DNA of 64,000 nt from Gammaproteobacteria bacterium. GTDB taxonomy: Bacteria; Pseudomonadota; Gammaproteobacteria; Chromatiales; Chromatiaceae. A program made the translations under genes and the position numbers. Below, one piece after another: positions 52,155 through 61,739 of the stretch. The notes beneath the pieces were generated by a model that saw only the letters and a program-made list of their open reading frames with translations, made no database searches and was not told where the DNA came from. The stretch covers positions 30,219 through 94,218 of the forward strand of contig JAGRGY010000026.1 of assembly GCA_020445255.1 (NCBI GenBank), read 5' to 3'. Every line of letters starts with the position of its first letter. Position 1 is the stretch's first letter.

Positions 52155-52955
52155 TCAGCGGGTGTGCTGCGCTGTGCGGATCTGTTCCAGGAACCGGTAC
52201 TCGTCACGCAGCATGTCGTGCAGTCTGTCCAGTTCACGGTCGCTGATCTGCGCGTGAAACCCGGATCTGCGCACGTGTACCGGTACCAGCTGCAGTCCGG
52301 TCGCGACGTTGATCCGCTCCACGCCGCTGTCGAAGTCGTCGACGAACAGGTACCCGGATAGCCTTCCCACGTTGGCCACGGCCTCGCCGACATCGCAGCG
52401 CGGTGAGAAGGTGAAGAGCTGGTTGAGCAGATGTTCGCGTGGCAGCCTGTCGAGAAAATCGGAGAACGACCCGCCGAGCCATTGTCCCTCGGTGGCCATG
52501 CAGGGATGCGGGGTGTCATGGACGCGATAGTCCATCAACATGTTGTAGTGCGAGACCACGCGCTTCACCGGGTCGCGAAAACATGAAAGGCTGAACGTGC
52601 CTGCCGGTAGCGCGAGCCGGTGGAAGGGAATGTGCGAGAAGGCGTAGAAATAGTGTCCGCGGTCGATGTGCCGCTGATGCCAAGCCGCGAAGGCCAGCCC
52701 GTTGCTGACCAGGCGGTGGCCACGGCGGGCGGCGAGTTCGGCATACAGCGCGTCGGGGTCCTTGCCTGACAGCGCGAGGAACATGCGGTTGATCGAGGTG
52801 CCGGCGGTCTTGCGGATGTGCACCAGGTACGCTCGTCGGTAACCGTTCAGGTCGTAGCGGGCGGATGCGGCCGCAAACCGACGGTTGTCCCCGAGTTCGG
52901 CAACTGTATCGCGGATGCCGTTGACGATCATGCGCCCCAGCCGCCGCGCGTTCAT
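52155..52955 (-). CDS. Sulfotransferase family protein
   Basis: 266 residues from ATG 52955 (a 12-residue longer start at 52991 is possible). IRKTAGTSI (47-55 region) is the 5'-phosphosulfate loop, CFRDPVKRVVSHY holds Arg 127 and Ser 135 for the 3'-phosphate. Typical of the Sulfotransfer_2 / carbohydrate sulfotransferase group. It stands on the minus strand at the operon's end, with the GT4 gene upstream in the same direction. With the small enzyme beside wzt it makes two sulfotransferases in one glycan locus. Confidence 0.84.
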   Translation of the reverse strand: MNARRLGRMIVNGIRDTVAELGDNRRFAAASARYDLNGYRRAYLVHIRKTAGTSINRMFLALSGKDPDALYAELAARRGHRLVSNGLAFAAWHQRHIDRGHYFYAFSHIPFHRLALPAGTFSLSCFRDPVKRVVSHYNMLMDYRVHDTPHPCMATEGQWLGGSFSDFLDRLPREHLLNQLFTFSPRCDVGEAVANVGRLSGYLFVDDFDSGVERINVATGLQLVPVHVRRSGFHAQISDRELDRLHDMLRDEYRFLEQIRTAQHTR

Positions 52956-53110
52956 GGTTCGGTCTGCGGTGCCGGTGATCCGCGCGCGCACCGGGCGTGG
53001 CCGGCGACATGGCGCGAGAACCGAGTCTCGGGGACGTCACGGATGGCGCGCTGGTTCTCTCGGGCGTGGGATGTCGTTGCGCGGACTGGCATGGGGCGGA
53101 TGGCGCCTGC

Positions 53111-54310
53111 TCAGGTGCCCAGGCGCTCGATGGCCGCCGCATAGCGTGCAGCCGCGACGTCCCAGTCGAAGCGTGCGAGACAGGCGGCCCGCCCGGCCGC
53201 CCCCAGTCGTGCCCGTCGTTGTGGATCCTGTAACAGGGTGATGATCGCCTGGGCGAGCGCCGCGACATCGCTGGCGGGCACCAGCATGCCGGTCTCGCCA
53301 TCGGTCACGATGTCGTGCACTGCCGGCACGTCTCCGACGATCACCGGCAGGCCACAGCCCATCGCCTCGATCACGGTCAGGCCGAGACCCTCGACGTCGC
53401 CGTCGCGCGCGGCGACGAATGGCAACACCGCGAGCTGGCCGCGGTGCAATATGTCGGGCAACCAGTCGACGTGGTAGGCACCGAGAAACTCGACGGCGGC
53501 GGTCAGCCCGAGCTCGTCGACACGCTGCTGCAGCGCCGCGCGCTGCGGCCCCTCGCCGGCGACCAGGAGCCGACAGGTCGGAACCGCGGCCGCTACCGCG
53601 GCCAATGCCTCGATCAACTGCGCTGCGCCCTTCTTCGGCACCAGGCGCCCGGCGAACACCAGCGTCGGCGCGTCGGGCGGGGGTGGCGACGCGGGTATGA
53701 ACTGCCGCTGCAGGTCGACGCCCATCGGCGCGACCTCGATCGCGGTCACCGGCCAGCGTTCGTGGACCCCGGCCTCTTTCAGCGAGCCGCCGACCACGCT
53801 GACAAGGTCGGCCTCGCCGGCGACCCAGCGGCGCAACGCGGCAAACAGCCTGCCGCGCAGGGCGAACACGTCGGCGCCGTGCGCGGTGACCAGCAGGTGA
53901 TTCTTACCGGGCAGCAGCTGGCGCAGCGCTGCGCCGACCAGTCCGTTCGGCACCATCCAGTGCACGTGGATAAGGTGGATGCCGTGGCGGCGGGCGACGC
54001 GCAAGGCAGTGAAAAACAGCCCCAACAGGAAGCCCTGCAGCAGCAGATACTTCCAGCGTGAGCGTCGCAGGTTGGCGGTAATGCCGCCATTGTAGGCGAG
54101 GGTCTCGAGTCGTTCCGGCGCGTAGCGAAAGCGATGCACGTGGACGCCGTCGAGGACTTCGTACAGCGCACTGCCGGTTGCATGCGGCGCGACCACATGC
54201 ACGTCGAAGCCGTGCAGGCGCCGGCACAGCTCGTACACGAACGGCGGCTCGAAATCGTCTGTCCAGCGCGGGAAGGTGGTGGTCAGGACCAGCAGGCCGG
54301 GCTTGTTCAT
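53111..54310 (-). CDS. Glycosyltransferase family 4
   Basis: 399 residues from ATG 54310 (the longer frame upstream is antisense to aroC and unlikely to be translated). LLVLTTTFPRWTDDFEPPFV opens the GT-B fold; VTAHGADVFALRG is the acceptor loop; LVFAGRLVPKKGAAQLIEAL and the E-x7-E donor site VEGLGLTVIEAMGCGLPVIV follow. It could share a transcript with the sulfotransferase 155 bases downstream. Likely part of the same glycan pathway. Confidence 0.87.
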   Translation of the reverse strand: MNKPGLLVLTTTFPRWTDDFEPPFVYELCRRLHGFDVHVVAPHATGSALYEVLDGVHVHRFRYAPERLETLAYNGGITANLRRSRWKYLLLQGFLLGLFFTALRVARRHGIHLIHVHWMVPNGLVGAALRQLLPGKNHLLVTAHGADVFALRGRLFAALRRWVAGEADLVSVVGGSLKEAGVHERWPVTAIEVAPMGVDLQRQFIPASPPPPDAPTLVFAGRLVPKKGAAQLIEALAAVAAAVPTCRLLVAGEGPQRAALQQRVDELGLTAAVEFLGAYHVDWLPDILHRGQLAVLPFVAARDGDVEGLGLTVIEAMGCGLPVIVGDVPAVHDIVTDGETGMLVPASDVAALAQAIITLLQDPQRRARLGAAGRAACLARFDWDVAAARYAAAIERLGT

Positions 54311-54322
54311 CGTCGCCTGCAC

Positions 54323-54351
54323 TTCAGACGCCTGCCGCCAGCGGGTAGAAT
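54323..54351 (+). promoter_or_regulatory. Sigma-70 promoter candidate for aroC
   Basis: TTCAGA (54323-54328), 17-base spacer, TAGAAT (54346-54351). The -10 has one mismatch and the -35 two. It would give a leader of about 105 bases before aroC. The rest of the leader shows no riboswitch-like structure I can name. Confidence 0.45.
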
Positions 54352-54464
54352 AGCCGCATTCTCCGCCGCAACGGTCGCGTGACCGTAGACGGCGTCGGAC
54401 TTCCACCGCTTCTGCATACCTTCGGTCATCTGGCTTGAGGGACGATGCTCGAGAAACCGGATCA

Positions 54465-55568
54465 ATGTCAGGCAATACTATCGGAAAACTGTTCACAGTA
54501 ACGTCGTTCGGCGAAAGCCACGGCGTAGCGATCGGCTGCATCGTCGACGGCTGTCCTCCCGGCATGCAGCTCAGCGAGGCCGACATCCAGCCGGACCTCG
54601 ATCGTCGTCGACCCGGTACCTCGCGGCATACCACGCAGCGCCGCGAGCCCGACCGGGTGCAGATCCTGTCCGGCGTGTTCGAGGGCCGCACAACCGGTAC
54701 GCCGATCGGGCTGATCATCTTCAACGAGGATCAGCGCTCCAAGGACTACGGCGAGATCGCGCAGAAGTACCGCCCGGGACACGCCGACTACACGTACAAC
54801 CAGAAATACGGCGTGCGCGACTACCGCGGTGGCGGACGTTCGTCGGCGCGCGAGACGGCAATGCGCGTCGCGGCCGGTGCGATCGCCAAGAAGTACCTGC
54901 ATGAACGCTACGGGGTCGAGGTGCATGGCTACCTGTCGGCGCTGGGTCCGATCCGCCCACGTGGGTTCGCATGGGATCCGGTCGAGAGCAACCCGTTTTT
55001 CTGGCCGGACGCGGACCAGGTGCCCGAACTCGAGAACTACATGGACGAACTGCGCAAGTCGGGCGACTCGGTCGGCGCCGAGGTCACGGTGGTCGCGACA
55101 GGCGTTGCGCCGGGCTGGGGTGAACCGATCTTCGATCGCCTGGACGCCGACATCGCACATGCGCTGATGGGGATCAATGCGGCCAAGGGTGTCGAGATCG
55201 GTGCCGGCTTCGCCTGCGTTGCGCAGAAGGGCACCGAACACCGCGACCAGATGACACCGCAGGGCTTCCTGTCGAACAACGCGGGCGGGGTGCTGGGCGG
55301 CATCTCCAGCGGCCAGGACGTGGTCGCCCGGGTCGCGTTCAAGCCGACGTCGAGCATCCGGCTCGGCGGGCGCACGGTCGACGTCGATGGCCAGGCCACC
55401 GACGTGATCACGAAGGGCCGGCACGACCCCTGCGTCGGCATCCGTGCCACGCCGATCGCCGAGGCGATGCTCGCCATCGTGCTGCTCGACCATGCCCTGC
55501 GCAACCGCGGTCAGAACGCCGACGTGCGATCGCCAACGCCGGTGATCCCTGCGTCCCCCGAGGCGTGA
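54465..55568 (+). CDS. aroC: Chorismate synthase
   Basis: 367 residues from ATG 54465. Signature motifs are complete: [24 protein letters not shown]...[54 protein letters not shown] and [14 protein letters not shown]. It makes chorismate from 5-enolpyruvylshikimate 3-phosphate with reduced FMN, the last step of the shikimate pathway, in the cytosol. Length is usual. Apparently a single gene or first with the MFS gene 70 bases on. Confidence 0.97.
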   Translation: MSGNTIGKLFTVTSFGESHGVAIGCIVDGCPPGMQLSEADIQPDLDRRRPGTSRHTTQRREPDRVQILSGVFEGRTTGTPIGLIIFNEDQRSKDYGEIAQKYRPGHADYTYNQKYGVRDYRGGGRSSARETAMRVAAGAIAKKYLHERYGVEVHGYLSALGPIRPRGFAWDPVESNPFFWPDADQVPELENYMDELRKSGDSVGAEVTVVATGVAPGWGEPIFDRLDADIAHALMGINAAKGVEIGAGFACVAQKGTEHRDQMTPQGFLSNNAGGVLGGISSGQDVVARVAFKPTSSIRLGGRTVDVDGQATDVITKGRHDPCVGIRATPIAEAMLAIVLLDHALRNRGQNADVRSPTPVIPASPEA

Positions 55569-55638
55569 CGCCGCTGCGCAGACTGCAGGCTGCCGGGCGC
55601 GCACAGGCGTCCGGAGCCGCGGACACAGAACGACGGGC

Positions 55639-56784
55639 ATGACCATGCCCTACTGGCGGCTGTCGGGTTTCTACTTTTTCTATTTCGCGCTGCTCGGCGC
55701 ACTGGTGCCTTACTGGGGCCTGCTGCTGCAGGCGCGGGGCTTCGACGCCGTGGCGATCGGCGAGCTGATGGCGATCCTGATGGCAACCAAGGTCGTCGCG
55801 CCGAACATCTGGGGCTGGCTCGGCGACCACCTGGGACACCGCATGCGCATCGTACGGGCCGCGTCGCTGGTGTCGGTGTTCACGTTCGCCGGCATGTACT
55901 GGGCGCGGGACTTTTGGTCCATAGCCCTGGTCATGACCCTGTACAGCTTCTTCTGGAACGCGTCATTGCCGCAGTTCGAGGTGATCACGTTCAGCTACCT
56001 GAAGGACCGCGTGTCGCGCTACGCGCGGATTCGGGTGTGGGGGTCGATCGGGTTCATCCTCACCGTCGTCGTGCTCGGTGGGCTGGTGGAGGCGCATGGC
56101 GCGGAGATCGTGCTGCCGGCGGTGTTGTGCATCTTCGTCGCGATCTGGTTCAGTTCGCTGCTGGTGGGTGATCCGCACCCGGAGCCGCATCCGCAGTCCC
56201 AGCAGCCACTGCTGAGCATCCTGAGGCGTCCGGCAATCATAGGCTTCTTCATTGCCGTGTTCCTGATGCAAGCCAGCCACGGTCCGTATTACGCTTTCTA
56301 CTCGATCCACATGAAGGATCACGGCTACAGCGAGACGCTGATCGGACAGCTTTGGGCGCTCGGTGTGCTGGCCGAGGTCGCGTTGTTCGTGGTCATGCAT
56401 CGCCTGCTCGACCGCTTCGGCGCACGCCGCGTGCTGGTGGCGAGCCTGCTGTTCGCAGCGCTGCGCTGGCTGATGATCGGCAGCCTCGCCGACAGCCTGG
56501 TCATGTTGGGTATCGCGCAGCTGCTGCATGCGGCCACGTTCGGCACCTTCCACGCCGCCAGCATTCACCTCGTGTATCACTATTTTCGTGGCCGCCACAA
56601 GGGACGCGGGCAGGCCCTGTACAGCAGCCTCAGCTTTGGCGCCGGCGGCGCGGTTGGCAGCCTCGCCAGCGGTTATGTATGGCAGGGGCTCGGCGCGCAA
56701 TGGACCTTCGTCGGGGCGGCCGTGGTCGCGGCTCTCGGCGCAGTGGTGGCGTGGCGCCTGATCGATCGGGAACATGACTATTGA
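55639..56784 (+). CDS. MFS transporter (PPP / MFS_1-like family)
   Basis: 381 residues with 12 predicted membrane segments. It begins MTMPYWRLSGFYFFYFALLG, with ALVPYWGLLLQARGFDAVAI, the pattern of the phenyl-propionate permease (HcaT-like) family. The cytosolic loop WGWLGDHLGHRMRIVRAAS corresponds to the loop 2-3 motif. Such genes often follow aroC in gammaproteobacteria; their natural substrate is uncertain. Confidence 0.88.
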   Translation: MTMPYWRLSGFYFFYFALLGALVPYWGLLLQARGFDAVAIGELMAILMATKVVAPNIWGWLGDHLGHRMRIVRAASLVSVFTFAGMYWARDFWSIALVMTLYSFFWNASLPQFEVITFSYLKDRVSRYARIRVWGSIGFILTVVVLGGLVEAHGAEIVLPAVLCIFVAIWFSSLLVGDPHPEPHPQSQQPLLSILRRPAIIGFFIAVFLMQASHGPYYAFYSIHMKDHGYSETLIGQLWALGVLAEVALFVVMHRLLDRFGARRVLVASLLFAALRWLMIGSLADSLVMLGIAQLLHAATFGTFHAASIHLVYHYFRGRHKGRGQALYSSLSFGAGGAVGSLASGYVWQGLGAQWTFVGAAVVAALGAVVAWRLIDREHDY

Positions 56785-56947
56785 GGCGTGGCGTCCGCCG
56801 CTGCCGGCGGCACGGGGACCGTCACTTGCCCTACGCCAGGGTTTTCCGCCAGTGTCGGATGATCGCTTCGACTGGCCGGGGGCGCCTGCACGTCGGCGGA
56901 ATGCTATCGTTCGCCTCTGACTTTCGTGGTGGGTGGCAGCGCCGGAC

Positions 56948-58225
56948 ATGCAATCGAGCGAACACAATCCGCAGCCGCGCCGGCGCTCGCGCTGGTGGCT
57001 CCCGATACTGATCCTGGTCCTGGCCGGCGCCGCCGCCGCGGGACTGATCGTGACCAAGCCGAGGCCCGTACCGGTCAAGGTGGGCGAGCGCGCCTGGCTG
57101 GTATCCACGGTCACCGTCGGGCGTGGGACTTTCGTGCCCGGCGTGACGCTGTTCGGCAAGGCCGAATCGTTATGGTCCAGCCAGCTGACCGCGGGTTTGT
57201 CGGCGGATGTGGTGGACGTGCTCGCGATCGAAGGCGACCAGGTTGCTGTCGGTGACGTGCTCGTGCGCCTCGACGAGCGCGACGCGCGTCTCCAGCTCGC
57301 GCAACGCGAGGCCGAACTCGCCCAGGCTGTGGCACGCGTGGCGTCGGAGATGCAGCGTCACGAGTCGAACGTGGAGGCGCTGCCGCGCGAACGCCAGCTG
57401 CTGGTGCTGGCGCGCAACGAGGTCGAACGTCTGCGGGACCTGGTCAGGAAGAAGGTCGGTGCGCAGTCGCAGCTCGACACGGCACGCCAGGCTTCCGAGC
57501 GCCAGGCGATCGCGTTCACCGAGCGCCAGCAGGCCGTCGACGACCATGCATCGCGGCTGGCCGAGGTAGAGGCCGCGCGCGCGCGCGCCGAGGCGCTGCG
57601 CGATCAGGCGGTGCTGGAGCTCGAACGCTGCCGGATCACGGCGCCGTTCAACGGGCGGATCGCCGATGTGGTCGTGTCGCCGGGCAAACGCGTGCGCGCC
57701 GGCGACGCGCTGCTATCGCTGTACGACACCGACGCGATGATCGTTCGCGCACAGGTGCCGAGCCGCTACCTGCCGGTCGTGCGTCGGGCGCTCGGCGGCG
57801 GCGAACCGCTGCGCGCGCACGGCGAGGTGGATGGGATCGTGCTGAGCGCCCGCCTGCGCAGCCTGGCAGGCGATGCCTCGTCGGCAGCTGGCGGCATGGA
57901 CGGGCTGTTCGACATCGCGGCGACCACCGGGCCGGCGGTCGAGCAGGGCCGTTTCGTGAGCCTGGAGCTGTCCCTGCCGGCCGCGGACGATCTGATCGCA
58001 TTGCCGCACGAGGCCCTGTACGGCGCCGATCGCGTGTACCTGGTCGACGCCGACAGCCGCATGCGTGGCCATCGGGTGGAACGCATTGGCGAACTGCGCA
58101 CCGAGGACGGCAATACCCGGTTGCTGGTCCGTGCACCGGACATCGACGACGGTGCCGAGGTGGTCACGACCCAGTTGCCGAACGCGCTCGACGGTCTGCT
58201 GGTCCGCTCTAAGCGGGCAGGTTGA
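56948..58225 (+). CDS. RND efflux periplasmic adaptor (HlyD/AcrA family)
   Basis: 425 residues from ATG 56948. One N-terminal membrane anchor (about 16-38) precedes the first half of a lipoyl-like domain (VVDVLAIEGDQVAVGDVLVR). A long alpha-helical hairpin follows (QREAELAQAVARVASEMQRH to AEALRDQAVLELERC), then ITAPFNGRIADVVVSPGKRV closes the lipoyl domain, and beta-barrel and membrane-proximal domains complete it. It bridges the RND pump to an outer-membrane channel. Three bases before the pump gene. Confidence 0.92.
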   Translation: MQSSEHNPQPRRRSRWWLPILILVLAGAAAAGLIVTKPRPVPVKVGERAWLVSTVTVGRGTFVPGVTLFGKAESLWSSQLTAGLSADVVDVLAIEGDQVAVGDVLVRLDERDARLQLAQREAELAQAVARVASEMQRHESNVEALPRERQLLVLARNEVERLRDLVRKKVGAQSQLDTARQASERQAIAFTERQQAVDDHASRLAEVEAARARAEALRDQAVLELERCRITAPFNGRIADVVVSPGKRVRAGDALLSLYDTDAMIVRAQVPSRYLPVVRRALGGGEPLRAHGEVDGIVLSARLRSLAGDASSAAGGMDGLFDIAATTGPAVEQGRFVSLELSLPAADDLIALPHEALYGADRVYLVDADSRMRGHRVERIGELRTEDGNTRLLVRAPDIDDGAEVVTTQLPNALDGLLVRSKRAG

Positions 58226-58228
58226 CCG

Positions 58229-61200
58229 ATGGCGTTCCTGCATCGCAACGACATGATCGGCCTGTTCGCACAACACAAGGTCGCGGCCAACCTGCTGATG
58301 GTGGCCATGCTGCTCGCCGGTGTGTGGGGCATCGCCAACCTGAACGTGCAGTTCTTCCCGAATTTCGAGGTCGAAATCGTCACCGTCAAGACGGTGTGGA
58401 GCGGGGCGTCGGCCGAGGACGTCGAGGGGTCGATCACGATCCCGCTCGAGCAGGCGCTGCGCAGCACCGACGGGCTGGAAAAGATGTCGTCGACGTCGAG
58501 CCAGGGATCGAGCCTGGTCTCGCTCGAGTTTCCCGAGGGCACCGACATGGGTGCGGCGACCAACCGCGTCGAGGAGCTGGTCAACGGCGTGCGCAACCTG
58601 CCCGCCGACGCCGAGGCGACCGAGGTCGCGCACGTCGTGCGTTACGAGCCAGTGGCGCGCCTGTTGATCCATGGCCCGCCGGACATCCGCGAACTGCGCC
58701 CGCTGGCGCGCCGTGTCGAGCACGAACTGCTCGATCGCGGCATCGCCAAGGTCACGATGACCGGACTGCCCGAGGACGAGGTCGCGATCCAGATCCCGCA
58801 GGCGACCCTCGAGGACATCGGCCTGTCGCTGCGCCAGGTGGCCGCGCGTGTGGCGGCCGAGTCGCGTGACCTGCCGGCCGGCACGGTCGGCCGCGACGAT
58901 GTCGGGCGCGAGATCCGTACGCTGAACCAGCGTCGCAGCGAATTCGGCTTCGAGCAGATCGCGCTGCTGGCCGACCGCGACGGGCGCCTGGTGCGGGTCG
59001 GCGATGTCGCCGAGGTCGAGCGGCGGGCGCGACCGAACCAGGTCGAGCTGATGTACGAGGGGCGGCCGGCGATCGAACTGCTGTTGATGCGTTCGAGCGC
59101 GGCCGATTCGCTGAAGTCAGCGCGCATCATGCAGGAATGGCTGGAGGGTGCACCCGCGCGCTTTCCACCGGACGTGAAGTTCACTGTCTACGACGAGAGC
59201 TGGACGTTGATCCAGGACCGCATCAATCTGCTGATCAAGAACGGCATCAGCGGTCTATTGCTGGTCGTCGCGATCCTGTTCCTGTTCCTGAACGGCCGGG
59301 TCGCGGCCTGGGTCACGCTCGGCATCCCGGTGTCGTTCATGGCGACGCTCGCGATCCTGTACGTCGGCGGCGGCAGCATCAACATGATCTCGATGTTCGC
59401 GCTGATCATGGCGCTCGGCATCATCGTCGACGATGCGATCGTCGTCGGCGAGGACGCGCTGACGCACTACCACGAGGGCGAGGGGTCGCTCGAGGCCGCC
59501 GAGGGCGGCGCGCGGCGCATGTTCGCGCCGGTCATGTCATCGTCACTGACGACCATCGCCGCATTCATCCCGCTGTTCGCGATCACTGGCCTGATCGGCA
59601 ACATCCTCGGCGACATCCCGTTCGTCATCGTCTGCGTGATCGTCGCATCGTTGGTCGAGAGCTTCCTGATCCTGCCGGGCCACCTGCGGCATAGTTTTCG
59701 CGGCATGCAGCACCGCGAAGCGGGCCGCATGCGGCGGCGTTGGGACGACGGTTTCGCACGTTTCCGCGACGGCCCGTTCCGCCGCATCGTGTCCTGGTCG
59801 GTCAACAACCGCATGGTCATCGTTGCCATTGCGATGGCCGCCGTCATCGTGCTGGTCGGGCTGCTGCGCGGTGGGCGCATGGGCTTCAGTTTCTTCCCGA
59901 ACGTCGAGGGCAACATCATCGTGGCCAGCGCCGCCTTCGTCGCCGGTACGCCGCCCGATCGCGTCGAGGCGTTCGTTGGCGAGGTGGAGAAACAGCTGCT
60001 CGCAACCCGTGCCGAGCTGGGTAATGAGCTGGTCACGACGCACAATGTCGCGACCGGGCGCGGATTCTTTTCCAACGGTCGTCAGGAGCAGACCGGCGAC
60101 CAGTTCGCGTCGCTGGTCGTGGAGCTGATCCCGTCCGATGAACGCGACGTCCGCAACGAGGCCTTCATCAAGAACTGGGAACGCCGGATCGCGCGACCCG
60201 CGGGCCTCGAATACCTGACCATCACGTCGCGCACCGGCGGCCATCCGGGGCGTGACCTGGAGGTGCGGTTGACCGGCCATGATGCCGAGACGCTGAAGCG
60301 GGCGGGCATCGAGCTGTCGGATGCACTGGCCGCGATCCCGGGCGTGCACGCGATCGAGGACGACATGCCCTACGGCCCGCAGCAGCTGGTGTTCCGGCTG
60401 AGTCCGTTCGGTGAGTCGCTGGGCCTGAGTGTCGACGATGTCGGCCGCCAGCTGCGCGCCGCGTTCGATGGCGAACTGGTGCAGATCTTCAATGAGGGTG
60501 ACGAAGAGGTCGAGGTGCGCGTCATGCTGCCCGACCGCGAGCGCTACCGCCTGTCGGCGCTCGAGGACCTGAACGTGTTCCTGCCAGGCGGCGCCGTGGC
60601 GCCTTTGCTATCGGTGGTCGATCTGCAGGAACGGCGCGGGTTCAAAGCGGTGCGTCACGCCGAGGGCCGTCTCGCAGTCACGGTGTACGCCGACGTCGAC
60701 AAGAAGACCGCGAATGCCAATGCGATCCGCGCGCAGTTGCGCAGCGACGTGCTGCCGGAGCTGACGACGCGACACGATCTGAGCTGGGAGTTTACCGGGC
60801 GTGCCGAGGATCAGCGTGAGACCGCGGCCGACATGGGACGCGGCGCCGTGTATGCGCTGGCGATGATCTACATTGTGCTGGCCTGGGTGTTCGGCTCGTA
60901 TGGTTGGCCGCTGGTCGTGATGGCGATCATCCCCTTCGGCATCGTGGGCGCGCTTTACGGGCATTACCTGATGGGCATCACGCCGACGATACTCTCCATG
61001 TTCGGCCTGTTCGCGTTGTCGGGCATCGTCGTCAACGACTCGATCATTCTGGTGATCTTCTACAAGCACCTGCGTGAACGCGGCATGGCGGTGAACGACG
61101 CGATCGTCGAGGCCGCGTGCCAGCGTCTGCGCGCGGTCCTGCTGACCTCACTGACGACGATCGCCGGCCTGCTGCCGCTGCTGTTCGAGACCTCGATGCA

Positions 61201-61387
61201 GGCCCAGTTCCTGATCCCGATGGCGGTATCCATCTCGTTCGGGCTGGCGTTCGCGACCTTCCTGGTGCTGGTGCTGGTGCCGACGCTACTGTCGGCGCTC
61301 GAAGGGTTCCGCCTGCGCTACCTCGTCAGGGAGGAAAGGCCCCGGCGCGCCGGGGCGGCGGGGGCGGCGGAATCCGATCAGGCCTGA
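58229..61387 (+). CDS. RND efflux pump inner membrane protein (HAE/AcrB family)
   Basis: 1052 residues, 12 membrane segments and two large periplasmic loops, standard for AcrB-type pumps. The proton-relay aspartates sit in GIIVDDAIVVGEDALTHYHE in TM4, and the matching TM10 region is GIVVNDSIILVIFYKHLRER. VQFFPNFEVEIVTVKTVWSG near the start fits multidrug or hydrophobic-compound exporters of the AcrB/D/F type rather than metal pumps. No outer-membrane channel gene is beside it. A long palindrome occupies its last codons. Confidence 0.94.
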   Translation: MAFLHRNDMIGLFAQHKVAANLLMVAMLLAGVWGIANLNVQFFPNFEVEIVTVKTVWSGASAEDVEGSITIPLEQALRSTDGLEKMSSTSSQGSSLVSLEFPEGTDMGAATNRVEELVNGVRNLPADAEATEVAHVVRYEPVARLLIHGPPDIRELRPLARRVEHELLDRGIAKVTMTGLPEDEVAIQIPQATLEDIGLSLRQVAARVAAESRDLPAGTVGRDDVGREIRTLNQRRSEFGFEQIALLADRDGRLVRVGDVAEVERRARPNQVELMYEGRPAIELLLMRSSAADSLKSARIMQEWLEGAPARFPPDVKFTVYDESWTLIQDRINLLIKNGISGLLLVVAILFLFLNGRVAAWVTLGIPVSFMATLAILYVGGGSINMISMFALIMALGIIVDDAIVVGEDALTHYHEGEGSLEAAEGGARRMFAPVMSSSLTTIAAFIPLFAITGLIGNILGDIPFVIVCVIVASLVESFLILPGHLRHSFRGMQHREAGRMRRRWDDGFARFRDGPFRRIVSWSVNNRMVIVAIAMAAVIVLVGLLRGGRMGFSFFPNVEGNIIVASAAFVAGTPPDRVEAFVGEVEKQLLATRAELGNELVTTHNVATGRGFFSNGRQEQTGDQFASLVVELIPSDERDVRNEAFIKNWERRIARPAGLEYLTITSRTGGHPGRDLEVRLTGHDAETLKRAGIELSDALAAIPGVHAIEDDMPYGPQQLVFRLSPFGESLGLSVDDVGRQLRAAFDGELVQIFNEGDEEVEVRVMLPDRERYRLSALEDLNVFLPGGAVAPLLSVVDLQERRGFKAVRHAEGRLAVTVYADVDKKTANANAIRAQLRSDVLPELTTRHDLSWEFTGRAEDQRETAADMGRGAVYALAMIYIVLAWVFGSYGWPLVVMAIIPFGIVGALYGHYLMGITPTILSMFGLFALSGIVVNDSIILVIFYKHLRERGMAVNDAIVEAACQRLRAVLLTSLTTIAGLLPLLFETSMQAQFLIPMAVSISFGLAFATFLVLVLVPTLLSALEGFRLRYLVREERPRRAGAAGAAESDQA
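61339..61356. repeat. 18-base perfect palindrome in the last codons of the RND gene
   Basis: GCCCCGGCGCGCCGGGGC spans 61339-61356 inside the coding region. As RNA it folds on itself with almost no loop, or pairs between molecules. It codes for an Arg/Ala-rich tail, so composition alone may explain it. The convergent small gene ends 22 bases further on. Confidence 0.4.
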
Positions 61388-61596
61388 GTCGGGGTCAGGA
61401 TCAGTTCGGGAAAGTACACCTTCTCGGGATCGGCCGCCTGCAGCGCGGCCGCCTTGGATTTGGCCTCCGCATAGCTCATCTCGCCATCGACGTGGCCCTT
61501 CTCGAAGCCGTATTTGACGCGCCAGCCGACCCGGTAGCCGGGATCATTGGCGCGCCGCCAGAGGGCGTCGCCCTTCGCGTTCAGTTTGGTTGCCAC
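61378..61596 (-). CDS. Small conserved hypothetical protein
   Basis: 72 residues from GTG 61596, with GAGGAA seven bases upstream. KLNAKGDALWRRANDPGYRV, then GFEKGHVDGEMSYAEAKSKA: small, soluble, helical second half, no cysteine. Family not recognised. Its last ten bases overlap the end of the convergent RND gene, so the two transcripts are complementary there. Codon use and ribosome site support a real gene. Confidence 0.68.
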   Translation of the reverse strand: MATKLNAKGDALWRRANDPGYRVGWRVKYGFEKGHVDGEMSYAEAKSKAAALQAADPEKVYFPELILTPTQA

Positions 61597-61739
61597 GATG
61601 GTTCCTCGGTTGTGTTCCTGCGTCAGTCTGCGCGTGCGCGCGGTCGGGCTGGCGCGTGGACGCAGCCGCCCGCCGGGTCTGCACTGACAGGTATACAGCC
61701 GCAATGACGCGCCGGTAAGCGGGCGAAGGCATGAACTTG

